A DNA stretch of 64,000 nt from Zygnema cylindricum (Eukaryota; Streptophyta; Zygnematophyceae; Zygnematales; Zygnemataceae). A program made the translations under genes and the position numbers. The stretch covers positions 373,692 to 437,691 of the forward strand of contig JBBHKE010002613.1 in assembly GCA_037447655.1 (NCBI GenBank), in the 5' to 3' direction. This document shows positions 46,211 to 57,017 of the stretch, piece after piece (within the stretch, counting starts at the first letter, position 1; each line of letters begins with the position of its first letter). The notes under the pieces were generated by a model. It had not been told where the DNA came from and did not search any database. It worked only from the letters and a program-made list of their open reading frames with translations.

Positions 46211-48085
46211 GGTTATGGGCCCACCATCTAGGGTGACTATGTTCGATGGAACAGACTTCACTTATTGGGAGTTTACAATGGAGGGATTGCTTTTCGAAAA
46301 GCACTTGTGGGGAATTGTTTCGGGACAAGTGAGGTGTCCGCCACCGGGCTTTCGAAAAACTCACTATGGAGAATCATTTGGGGCTTTCTAGAGAACCAAC
46401 CGGAGTAAGGATGCAACAGAAGGTGAAGGGAAAATCATTACCATGGAAGGGGAAAAAAGGGAGAAAGATAAAGGGACTCCGATGGTGAGGGGAGCTAAGC
46501 TCTCGGCTACGGTTCCACTTGTGAGGATTATAACTGAACCAAACACTGAAGAAAATGACAGAAAAATTTGGGAATATCAAAACACTATAGCAAAACATCT
46601 CATACTTAGATATGTGTCTAAATCCATAGCTATCACTCTTTTAAATCTAACCAAGTCTTCGGAAATTCGGGAAACACTAATTCAGATTTATAAGAGTGAG
46701 ACTATATAGAGGCAGCAGTTAGTAAAACAAGAAATTGTGACCTATGTTTATAAAGGCGGTAGCATGATAGAGTTTTGCAATGATATTGCTGCATTATATG
46801 TTAAGCTTGCTAGTGCGGGATATGTAGAATCTGAGGAGAGAAAGATTAATACACTAAACTTTAAACTCCCAAATGAGTACGAAGACATCATTTACCGTAT
46901 GCAGGGAATGGATGTCTCCTCATGGACTTGGAGCATTACCATGGGGATAATACTTGTGAAGGAAAGCACTTTGGAGCTTCGTAGGGGAAGTGACAGGGGG
47001 ACTGCATTTACAGCTAGTGGTGACTGGCGGAAGCGTGATGTGAGGAACGGCCGTGATGAGCGGAAGCGTGATGAGAGGAAAAAAGACAAAGGTAAACCTT
47101 ATCGGAACTTTGGTGGAAAGAGAGGGAGAAGAAAAGAAAGGGGAACTTTGGAAAAAGGGGTTTGCTTCTTTTGAAGAGAACCGGGTCACCATATGGAGGA
47201 GTGTCCTCATTTGAAAGAACTTAGAAGTTGGAGTGTTAATGAGGAGGAAGAAGGGGAAGAGGAGAAAGAGGATGAAGAAATCTTGGAGCTTCTTCACATC
47301 GCTAGAATGGAGAAGAGAGAAAAGTACACAGAAATTCCACGAAGGCAACAGTGTGCATTTGGAGGTATAAGGGAAGTAACGAGAGAGGATGTACTTGAGG
47401 ATGTGGAGGAGTGTAGAGTGGATGACATAAAAATGAGAAAGTCAGATCTAAGATCCATAAGTGAAAATGGGAAAGATAAAATTTATGAGGATAACTTTAT
47501 AGACATTTTGAAAACAAAAAACTGGTCAGAAAGGGAGACTTCAACAGAAATTCCGAGGAAAGGGGAGAAGTGACACTAGAAGGGGTTTTAAAGGATAGGG
47601 GAGAAGAGAAATATTTAATGAAAGGTTTAGGGGAAGAGAATTATTTATTGGGAATAAATTTAGAAAGTGAGAGTGGAAAGATCTCCATGGGAGAGAGTGA
47701 GGAAATTTCATTTTTTGTGGGTAATGGGTTTGACATCACTAAAGGAAGTGATGGTATTTATGAAGGTGTGCTTGTAAAAGGGTTAGCATCTGGGTGTATG
47801 TGTCAGATTGGAGATGGGGCTGACTGTTTGGATTGTAAGAGGGAAATGGGTTTGTGTGTGGATGGAAAAACAATGAGGTGGATAAAATCTTTGCTCGGAT
47901 TTATGAAAAGTGGGATGTTAAAAAAAATGTGTGATGTAATTATTATTTCAGTTCATCTAATGCACTGTGTTAAATACGAGAGTATTTATTTAAGTTTTAT
48001 GAAAGGAAAAACAAAAAAGAAAAAGAAAAAGAAAAGGGGGAGGGGGTGTTTGTTTATTTGTTTGTGGGAGTTAAAAGGAAAATAG
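46211..48085 (+). pseudogene. gag of the nested LTR element
   Basis: The start carries VTMFDGTDFTYWEFTMEGLL and KHLWGIVSG, the copia gag beginning (F.G.NY..W...M...L....LW..V.G). Residues ENDRKIWEYQNTIAKHLILR and later INTLNFKLPNEYEDII fit the UBN2 gag region. A basic stretch (RKRDERKKDKGK) precedes the zinc knuckle CFF-stop-REPGHHMEEC at about 47,160-47,205. The knuckle's second cysteine is a TGA. A Glu-rich tail follows (47,220-47,570), and an open frame to 48,085 has no recognised domain. Two other stops (near 46,208-46,390 and 46,708) also break the frame. Confidence 0.82.
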
Positions 48086-49277
48086 ACTAGAAAATAATGG
48101 GAGTGTTGATGTTTGAGTATTTTCTAGGTCAGTATTAGGATAGAAAAAGAGCTAAGGCGGTTTGCCTCTAACTCCCCTCACCAAGTCCACACACTTGTTG
48201 TAGTCACTGAAGGCAGGAGAGGGAGCTAGAGCCATGGCTGCCTAAGCTCTCCAGAGAGAGAGGAGTATATAATGGGATGTTTACTAAAAAGGTATTTGAC
48301 GGACCCAGGATTTGATCCTCGTACCTACCGTCCGTCAAACGATCCGTAGCCGTTAGCTTTGTCCATTTAGTCTACGACTAATGCTAGAACATGTGGGGTT
48401 TGATAATTATATAAGTATGTACACGTAGATAATTCATTTAACAATGCGAATTGATTCTTAGTACATAGATACAGTAGTACGGTTTACGGTACATCGCGAA
48501 ACTAATACCGCGCATTTGTTTCAACGCGAAACAAATACCGCGCACATATTTTTGACGGGTAGAATTGAATGCCAGATTTAATCGACGGTCATGGTGCGAG
48601 TTGAGATTCCGAAATGGCCGCCTTAGCGTTTTTTGGCGCCGCCACTCCGGATGACATGTGGAAATGCCTTGGAGGATTGCAAAATATCCAGAACGCAAGA
48701 TGACAAGCTTGGATATGACAGCTGTCACCTATATGGTCCTGTCGTATGGTTGCCGTACAGAAAGTACTCCGGAGCCTGTACTTTTTTGTATGGTACAATC
48801 TTGTGATTGGCGCCGTATTTTAGTAGAAGGGGTTTAAAGAGGGCCTAGGACTTAGAATTTTTTGGGTAAGTAGCCGCCTCTCCCAGAGAGCATCTTGTAT
48901 AAAAGGCTAACTTTGGCCAGCCATATCTATCAACTCAGTTGACCAAATTCAGTGATTCTTTTTGCTGCGGACTCAGGGGAGTCCTACCTACACAGTGGTG
49001 TAGTTGGTCAGAGTGTTTCCTTGCCATATTGGCTGCATTTCTAAGGGAAATTCAAAGTGGGGAATGTTATCCAAAACTCATATTCTAACTTTGCATTCTG
49101 TGGGGAAACTGAGCACACAGAAAGTCTTATTTCACAGGGGTGAAGCTATAATGGGGTTCTGATTGTCAAGGGGTCAATCATTTGGGTTTATATAAACTTA
49201 GAGTCTGCACTATCTAGATTAGCTTCTTTGGATCTGCGAATTCTGTGTGGTAATGGAGCCCATAGAATTTCACGGAC

Positions 49278-50560
49278 AAATAAAGTTCAGCAATCGACCA
49301 ATTTAATTGAAGGAAAGATGTCATCTACCTGGTCTTATGTCGGTGGACTATCTGTATATAGGATCCTTTGATATATCATACTTTTTAGAAGACTTATTCG
49401 ATGATTTGTGATTTGATAGTGAGGCGGTCTACACCGGTTTTTTATACAATTTGTATCACACTAGCCGTAACAATCCAATTTGCCAGTCGATTGAAACGCC
49501 TCACCGGTACTCCAAGTCCCAACCAAGAACCAGAAGATTCTCTCCACTGCCTTCTAACGAATCTTTTCTGGTCAAAAACTTCGGTTGACAATTAAAACTA
49601 CATCAAAAATATTTGACTTTGTCCTTATACTCATGTACATCATGTAGTCGATTTCCTTTTTGTACGGGATATCTGATGTCTAAAGATCCCCGACTTGCAA
49701 AGCATAACTTTTGGATGTAAAGGAGTCGGAATCGGCTTAGCATCAGTCATTGAGAAGTGCGACAGGTCATTAAGAACCGCGTCAACACCTTCTTATAGCA
49801 TTGCTCCTCACTTAACATAAAGACTTTTTGAAGCATACTGAATATAACCTCAATTCCAAAATATATTTCACCTCTCCTATATCCGTAACCTTAAAATGTT
49901 GACCAAAATATTTTTTGTTTCATTAATCTGATCCAAACTATCATCGTCAAATCATCCACATAAATAGAAAAGATAATTTGTTCCTAACCTACAGACTTCA
50001 AGTAAAGACCAGAAGCCAAAATTGTTCTTGCGAAAACGGAATCTGTCAATACCTTATATAGTCGCAAATACCAGGTCCTTACGCTAGTTTTAAACCACAC
50101 AACAATTTCCGTAACCGTCACACCATACTGAGTTTTGCAATTACTCCCTTCACAACTTTCATTAAAACTTCCTCCTCTAGATCACTAATGATAAAAGTTG
50201 TCTTGATATCTATTTGATAGATGTGTTCCCTGCCAGCTGCTACCAAGGCTACAATCATTGTGTCTCCTACCACCTGATGCAAGGCCACAAGCAGGCAATA
50301 ATCATGTGTTGTGAATCAATTCTACCACGGAACATAGGTTTCTAGATAGTTCACTCCCTTTCTTTGTTGAAAGCCCTTACAATCCAAATTTGGCTTTATG
50401 CTTGATCACTTAACCTGACGAACATGTTTTGGCCTTAAATACCCACTTTGCATTGGTTGCCTTTCTTCCCGTTCAGCAACTCCACCTCCACAAATGTTTG
50501 GTTACCATAGGCAGTCTACTTTATGCTATGCAAGCACTAAACTAAATATCTCCATTGTTC
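49278..50560 (-). pseudogene. copia reverse transcriptase-RNase H remnant
   Basis: Going left on the minus strand I read GKKATNAKWVFK (about 50,450), then VVELIHNTWLLLALHQVVGD (about 50,290), VALVAAGREHIYQIDIKTTF (about 50,230), EEEVLMKVVKG, LCGLKLA, and an RNase H piece AVERIFWFLVGTWSTGEAF at about 49,520. This is the copia RT order. Many stops are present. The frame ends at the insertion point of the nested element. Confidence 0.8.
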
Positions 50561-51140
50561 TTTCTTACTTAAGTCAGTTAGCCTACATCACCCTCTCAGA
50601 TCAGTTCCATGCAACAAAAAATGGTCATGGGGTAGCTCTAGGCTACCAAATAAATTTCCTCTGGCCTATTCGAAAAAGTTTTCCTTTGCTCCTCTCAGCA
50701 CTTTCTTTGACAACAACTCCGAGTAACATTAATTTTTGACCCATGAACTCAAAAAAACAGCAAGCAATTCCACTATCTCCCATGGAAGCCCGGAACATGG
50801 CAACTCCCAATGCTACTAAAGAAGCCATGTGCCATGTGGCGTTGTACCCTTCTTTTCAACCTACACTTTCCACTTCTTGGACCCACTCCCAATTTATTCT
50901 CACATACTCATGAGTGGCCTTCTCATTCATTTGCAACCTAGGTTGTTTTCAATTAAAGAAACCAAATAGACACCTGGTTATAATTAACTCGAGAAGTAAG
51001 CCATAATTAACTCGAGAAGTAAGCCAGCAAGGCATCGTCCCTTTATGTTTGGCCCTTTGGCTTTCCAACACTCATTCTTCACAAAACGCCTTCATCAACA
51101 TCATTTCAAGAGACTTCTGCTTGCTACGGTTTTCACGACT
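50561..51140. other. probable decayed pol/5' region of the minus-strand copia
   Basis: No conserved domain is visible. ATAATTAACTCGAGAAGTAAG occurs twice in tandem at about 50,980-51,023. The location between the reverse transcriptase and the right LTR suggests deleted gag/integrase. Confidence 0.4.
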
Positions 51141-51479
51141 CACAAAATGGGGCAATGTTTAAATAAACTTTTTTTAACGTTTTTTACTTTTTATTCTTTT
51201 GATACGTTTTCTTTTCTTGTTTACAACACGGTTTTGTAACCATTTACTATTTTGAAAGATGTTTTCGTTCAGAAATAAAATCATAGGCAGGCTATCTTAG
51301 AAAGCGATTCTATATAGTAGCTTTGCCTTAGTAAATTTGCAAAGACACTCATTGTACTTCTTCAAAATTCTCCATATTTTCATATTTTATTTTGAAAGTA
51401 GAGCTAATTCTAGATTATATTTAATGCGTGAGATTATTCTTGACCAATCATAGGACTTCCTCTAACCGATTTCCCATTA

Positions 51480-51991
51480 TGTACGGGAATGGTCAATGAT
51501 TCATTGGCAAGCGATTGCACTCGAATGCAATCGATATAATTGAGCACGGGCCCGCAAAACTCGACAAGGGCTACGCCACGGCTGGTGGCGCAGAGGTTAG
51601 CGCGTTCACAACTATAGTGAAAGGTCCCGAGTTTTAAGCCCTTAACATCTCAATTTTCCAAAGTGTGGGTCATGCCAAATCTCGACTATTAGGGAATGTA
51701 ACATGGTATCAAAGCCATCAAGATCGTGGATGTACTTGACTGGCCACCTCTTGAGGAAGGGTTTTGAATTGGCTAGAGATTGCCGTTCAACTTCGGGGGT
51801 GTAATGTGGTCCGTCATACTCGAAAACACTCGAAATAACTGAGTGCGGACCACAAAATCCAATATGGGGGCTGGTTGCGTAGTTGTTAGTGGTTCATAGG
51901 TACTGCGAAAAGTCTCAGGTTCGAGCCCTGGCCGGCTCATATTTCCTAAGTGTGGGGCATGCCAAATCCCGGATTTTGCGGAATGCTGACA
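51480..51991 (+). mobile_element. TRIM-like element with tRNA-like LTRs
   Basis: Two related segments, about 51,480-51,703 (TGTAC...GTAACA) and 51,800-51,991 (TGTAATG...CTGACA), have TG...CA ends. TGGTATCAAAGCC directly after the first (51,704-51,716) matches the usual initiator-Met primer-binding site TGGTATCAGAGCC. A G-rich TTCGGGGG precedes the second. Each LTR contains a tRNA-like body: an A-box TGGCGCAGAGG in the first, a B-box GGTTCGAGCCC in the second. There is no coding capacity. Alternatively this is a pair of tRNA-derived SINEs. No target duplication was found. Confidence 0.6.
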
Positions 51992-52620
51992 ATCACGCCG
52001 CCTCTCTCGCAACCCTTTACTATAATCTTTGTCTCTTCTCAAAGATTCTTATTTATTCGAAAATTTCAAGTGAGCATCATTTTCTATATGTAAAATTGTC
52101 AATATTATCACCACCCATTCCACCCCCTCTCCCTCTCTCCATCCCATCCTCGTAACGGGATACCTTATTTCCTCCCACCTCCTCCATCCCTCCTCCTAAC
52201 GAGACTCTGTGTATTCCACCCGCATTCTCACCTTCCCCTTCACCCCATTCCTCTCCTCAGAATATTTCTCATCCCTTCCCTGCCCCCTCCCTCTCATCGC
52301 AAAATTCCCCATTCTCTCCCCCTTTCCCTTGCTCACTCGCTCTCCTACCTACCCATATAAAAAACCTCTTCCCCTCCCCTCGTTCCTAATTTTGTCAGCA
52401 AACTGAATGAATCCCTCATTATTCTCCCGAATCCCTCTCTCTCATATAACAAAGAAATATTACCATTTAGCTCCCATTGGTCGTGGAAGAAATCCTAACT
52501 TTCCCCTTTTCCTCTTTATCTCACCCCACTGTTTCCTTATGCCTCGTTATATTCCTGGAGATCCTACGAACCCTATAAACAAAACCCTATAAAATCCTTA
52601 AAAAACCCTAGAAAAAGTTG
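51992..52620. other. pyrimidine-rich non-coding DNA
   Basis: Long C/T-rich runs (CCTCCCACCTCCTCCATCCCTCC type) are followed by CCCTA-type units at 52,565-52,640. The open frames reflect the composition. No gene is recognised. Confidence 0.5.
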
Positions 52621-52679
52621 AACCCTAAAAAAATCCTTAATCTTCCCTTGCGCCCAAGCATTGATCTACGAGCGCATTT

Positions 52680-52915
52680 TCAGCACAGGATACATGCAGT
52701 CTATGAATCAAAATCCAGTGCGAGATTCAGTGCGAGATTCAGTGCGAGATTCATGCATGTCTATGAATCAAAATTCAGTGCGAAATTCAGTGCGAGATTC
52801 ACGCATGTCTATGAATCAAAATCCAGTGCAAGATTCAGTGCGAGATTCAGTGCGAGATTCATGCATGTCTATGAATCAAAATTCAGTGCGAAATTCAGTG
52901 CGTGGTTTTCGCAGG
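52680..52915. repeat. compound minisatellite
   Basis: A 12-bp unit (CAGTGCGAGATT) is repeated in runs and nested in a larger unit of about 48-60 bp containing GCATGTCTATGAATCAAAAT (four occurrences of the TCTATGAATCAAAA core). Two frames stay open only because of the repeat. Confidence 0.9.
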
Positions 52916-53149
52916 AAAAGTGCGAACATAACAGCAATAATCACTCACATGCGAGTCACGCGACGCTGACCGTTGCATGTAAAGGGATCCGATTCCTCTC
53001 CATAGCATTCGATTTTTGGAAATTCTCCCTCCGTTATGGCCTTCTTCACGGCCTCCAGAGCCTTTTCTGGAGTAGAGAGAGACAGAAGACACGTGTCAAT
53101 TGAAGATATTTAGTTAGACATTCCCACGTGTGAAGACATGGGTTGCAAC

Positions 53150-53325
53150 CCGAGAAGGGAAAAAAAGGAGGGCAGAAAATAAAGGGGGAAAAGGAAGGGT
53201 GAAAAAGAAAGGAAGGGGGGGAAAGGGAAGGAGGACAAGGAAGGGAGAGAAAGGGAAGGAGGAAAAAGAAGGGGGAAAGGGAAGGAGGACAAGGAAGGGG
53301 GGGGAAGGGAAAGGAGGGTAGCTCT
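53150..53325. repeat. purine-only GA/AAGG low-complexity tract
   Basis: About 170 bp are almost exclusively A and G (AAGGGAAGGAGGACAAGG-type units). It has strand-asymmetric polypurine character and could form triplex DNA. It has no coding meaning. Confidence 0.9.
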
Positions 53326-53806
53326 TACTGTCTTGCTCCAACATGTCTCCAGTGTAAACTCCCCATACGATTGCCACGTGGAACGCTAATGTGATCCATG
53401 TCACGACGCATACAGTGGCCGCCATGGCTAGACACTCGTCACGTCACACGTTTAAACAAAAGTAAAGTGGCAATTTTTCGTGCTTTTTCTATTAAGGATC
53501 TATTCGCTAATCCGTACAATAAAATTTTCTGGTCAATTTTTAATACGAGGAATTCGACGAATTTCTTTAGTTTTTGTCCACATGTGCCGATGGTGAGGAC
53601 GCACTTGTACGGAATAAAGGAGAATTTCAAGTTTTCAACTCACGACAGAATGTCTAGTACTTTAGCGTACTATTCGCCGACAAAATAATGTACTTTATTT
53701 CGTCGTTTTCTGAAAGGCAATCCTCGGTCATGTATCTGATCACATTCTTAGAATCTCGGGTTATGTGACCGTACAACAATAACTGAGGGAAGGTACAGTA
53801 CTGTAT
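53326..53806. other. no gene recognised
   Basis: This stretch of mixed composition holds a short open frame (53,398-53,688) without recognisable features. It contains CACGTG at about 53,376. Confidence 0.4.
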
Positions 53807-54040
53807 AGTATAGTACACCGCGAATCGTTATTAGCGTCAAGGTATTTTTCACCAGTAAAAACATCTTTTCTTTGTACACACCTGTCGGACTGCATATCTG
53901 ACGGTTGCGATTGAAAGGTAGCATTCTCAGCTTCCGATTGGCGGTCTCAAATTGAAAATCCAAGAAGAGTGTACGGAGAAAAGATGTTTCAAGTGGCGAA
54001 AAAAACCTTGACGCTAATAACAATTCGCGGTGTACTGTAC
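53807..54040. mobile_element. foldback MITE, family A, copy 3
   Basis: Ends are GTACACCGCGAATCGTTATTAGCG and its inverted copy CGCTAATAACAATTCGCGGTGTAC, flanked by TATA/GTAC. Internal arms ACATCTTTTCTTTGTACAC and GTGTACGGAGAAAAGATG pair. It has the best-preserved terminal repeats of the family. Confidence 0.9.
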
Positions 54041-56690
54041 TCTTGTGGCTAAGTAACGGTTATCTTCTGTCGTTTCCTTTAACAATGAATGTTGCACCGA
54101 CAAAATCCTCTGTCGTACAAATGAAGTGTATAAATTGATGTACCATACGAGTCATCCTGAAACACGTCATCTGTACAGTACAGTACTTCAATTTGGCGTC
54201 TTCCTATTTACGACCTTTGACACGTCATGCCAACGTGAAACAGCTTGGCAGTCGGTTTAAGGCAAAGTAACAATGCCAACGAATAGAAGCGTCTTCGCTT
54301 GTCGTACGGGATTTGAATATTTTCGCAGGAGGGAGTGGACACGCTAATTTATGTTTTGCCTGTCCCCCGCATGTATGGAAAAAGGAAATTGCAAAGGGTC
54401 TCATTCCTTCACTTTCAATCATGGGTATTTTAAAAAGTCTAAAGGTGTCGACGCCTCTCCCCACTCCTTGTTTCTAACATGAAACATGAAAAATTTGGCA
54501 TGAGACCTGAAAAAAATGCCCGACCATCCTTGGGCCAAATTTGGTGACATTTAGAGAGATAAAAGACAAAAACCCAAAAATAAGGAAGTCGTGGTGGCAA
54601 AAAGTTCTAAAATTAGTGACGTTGACGATGTCACTCAAAAGCATGGAATCACACTGTCGCAAAAAACTACATGACTACAACGCCACAAACAAATTGACCT
54701 ATATGGTGTTAAATAGTCACAAAATTACATAGCGCCTACATATGCCACTTTTACAATTATAACTGGTGACTTTAGTTTTCGACATTAGAACACCCAGCAG
54801 TCTACTACATAGAATCTCGATTCAAAGGTTGCCTTGATCCTTAAGTTACGATTACTTGGGCACATACACTAAGTGATCAAAAAAAAAATTTGTGTTGAAG
54901 ATTCTCCATATTATTTTTCCGCAATTATAATGTCCAAATACAAAATTCATAACGTAAAATATTAAAAAATATCGACGATATTTCTTTTTTCACGTTGTCG
55001 ACCTCATGTTTTCCATGCTGGCAAACGTTATGCTAACCATGGGAAGGTCAAACTCTTGTACAAATTGAGTTTTGGATTTCGTATCTTGGAAATAGATGCA
55101 AAAGAGGGGGTTTAAATTACCACGAAACACGCTTAGTATCCTCCACTGAGTGTTTGTGGGAATTACAAGTGCGGTTGTGGTGTCGCTACAAAATTTTATG
55201 GCCCTTTCTTGTTCTTGTGCATAAGGCCCTCTCCCATCTGTTTTTTGTCGTGTCCAAAATCATGCCGGCCTCACTAACGACGTTTTCGTGGCTCTTTTAA
55301 TACAAGAAAATCGTGGGAATCGATTCCCTTGGCACCTTGGATATACGACATTCTTATAAGGGTCGTTTATCAACTTGACTAACTAGTTTGATTATCCTAC
55401 GGAGATCAAAGGTGTCGTCCATCATGAGGTAGGCAGACCATTTTTGGAGACCAGCCGTTGCCTTTAAGGATCGACTGTGGAATTAAATTCATTGAAGAGT
55501 CCCGAGTTCGGTGCCCCCTATGCCCATCTCAGCCACGTCAACGAGCACCCGTTCACCAAAATTTTGAATGGTTTTCGCACAACTCTGCTAGAAAACTTGT
55601 CATGTATCATTTGCAACGTCGATATTGTCCAGCAAGTAGCCCAATGGGCGGTCATTTGATGTCTCCGAGAGTTGCAACATTGTGACCGGTTAGGGAAAAT
55701 GTTTGACCTTGAAGTCCATGTGTCTCGGCCTTGGGAACAACAACTAGATGGCCATCTTGACACTAAAAGATTGATTCCCCCCTACTCTTTTATATCTTTT
55801 TTAGTGTTGATGTCAATGAGTCCTTGGTTTCTTGTCTTAGTTGATTTACTCCCATGATCCATCAAAATCGTTTCCAATAAATATCTCACCCTCCTTCCCT
55901 AAGTTTTTCGTCACCTCTAACCGTTGTCGGTGTGCCCCCCTTCTCGCATCCGTGTGACCTCAAATTTATAAATCTTATGAGCGGCAAGAGAATCAAAATT
56001 TTTAGAATCCAAACTCGTCATATCCAACAATCGCACGTAAACTAGGTAACACACCCCCGTATAACCTCGTGTCTTTCCTTGTTCGACATCGTCAAAGGAA
56101 ATAATAACTTTAATCTTGGCACACCAATTTGGGAGATAGTAAACACAAAAAAGAAGTCCACCCTTGCTCTTAGGAGCGACCAATTTTGGGTGCCAAAGAG
56201 GACTTTAAATGGTTATCTTTTTCACCAGCAAAAATGTCAATGAAAGGAACATGGTATAACTGCCTTACATTTTCGTACTTTTAGGTTTGTTCTGGTACAC
56301 TTTCCGTATAATTACTTACATTTCTGTGTATTTTCGTACTTTTGAGGATTTTTTAAGATCTTTTAGGGTTTATTTAAGGAGACACTTCCGGTACATTTAT
56401 TTTACAGCGAAAACTATACGGAAATTACGAAAAGTATAAAATCGACGAATACCAAGCAAAAATAGTAGAAAAGTCCAAATCCGTACGAGTTGAACAACTA
56501 TGGTATACCTGCATTCTCCCACCGAATTTCACATTAAATAATCGCACCGAATTCTCATACGTTTTTCTCGTTCGTTTTTCAAAACCATAGCCACTGAATC
56601 GATTATCCATGGCTGCCACTGTCTGCTAAACCCTCTCAAATTCTCCAATCATCCGTCCTTTTCTCATCAATGTTATTCAATATGTACAGT
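54041..56690. other. unassigned stretch, possibly a decayed coding region
   Basis: No family was recognised. Between about 55,000 and 56,200 composition is less AT-rich and minus-strand frames are open for 80-90 codons at a time (55,518-55,763; 55,917-56,183) but broken by stops. This could be a decayed transposon or host pseudogene. A plus-strand reading (FGAPYAHLSHVNEHPFTKIL, from 55,507) is also open. I cannot decide the coding strand. Confidence 0.3.
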
Positions 56691-56691
56691 A

Positions 56692-56879
56692 CAGTACACC
56701 GCCAATCTCTATTAGCGTAGAAGTTTCTTTAGCGTATATGAATTTCGAAGAAATCGTCTATTCTAATTAGGAATTAGGCTTTTTTTTAAATAGTATGGAT
56801 AATTCTATTTGAGAATAAAAAAAAAAAAAAAAGGACGGAATTAGCGTACATTGCGCTAATAGCGATTGGCGGTGTAGTG
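56692..56879. mobile_element. foldback MITE, family A, copy 4, just upstream of the M16 gene
   Basis: Ends are CAGTACACCGCCAATCTCTATTAGCG and GCGCTAATAGCGATTGGCGGTGTAGTG. The interior is diverged and has an A17 run. It ends about 140 bp before the M16 start codon, so it may overlap the promoter. Confidence 0.85.
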
Positions 56880-57017
56880 TTCGGAAAGAAATTAAAAAAA
56901 AAAATGGGAAAACAAATGTAAATTGGGTTCTTTTTAGGAGCTTGATTAGTTGAATTGTACAATTTACATAAGTTTTTGAATCCACACCAATTAAGGTAAT
57001 CCCGGTGAGCGTGTTCC

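Larger units (their letters stand above)
44931..49272 (+). mobile_element. gag-only, non-autonomous LTR retrotransposon
   Basis: The 5' LTR is 44,931-46,210 and the 3' LTR 48,104-49,272, both starting TGTTGATRTTTGAGTATTTT and ending CCCATAGAATTT(C/T)A. Perfect target duplications CGGAC flank the element (44,926-44,930 and 49,273-49,277). GGTTATGGGCCCA directly after the 5' LTR is a copia-type half-tRNA initiator-Met primer site. The 1.9 kb interior encodes only a gag-like protein and acidic/basic tails. No protease, integrase or reverse transcriptase is present, so mobilisation would need a helper. It is nested in a minus-strand copia relic. Confidence 0.93.
44213..51479 (-). mobile_element. 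minus-strand Ty1/copia relic split by a nested element
   Basis: Terminal repeats are at about 44,213-44,530 and about 51,140-51,479; shared text includes TTAGTAAATT, AAAATTCTCCA, TTGAAAGTAGAGC and GAATTCCTCT/GGACTTCCTCT. Coding remnants on the minus strand run from about 50,560 down to 49,278 and continue at 44,925 after the gag-only element is removed. Boundaries of the LTRs are approximate. Confidence 0.75.

Noticed and set aside
51560-51625. Functional tRNA gene
   Set aside because: The acceptor stem does not pair well and the T-arm is degenerate in this copy; it fits a tRNA-derived repeat better.
52618-53103. 161-residue repetitive protein
   Set aside because: Both overlapping frames stay open because of the minisatellite; no start context, domain or splice support was seen.
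53110-53425. Pro/Phe/Ser-rich minus-strand protein
   Set aside because: It is a translation of a purine-only low-complexity tract.
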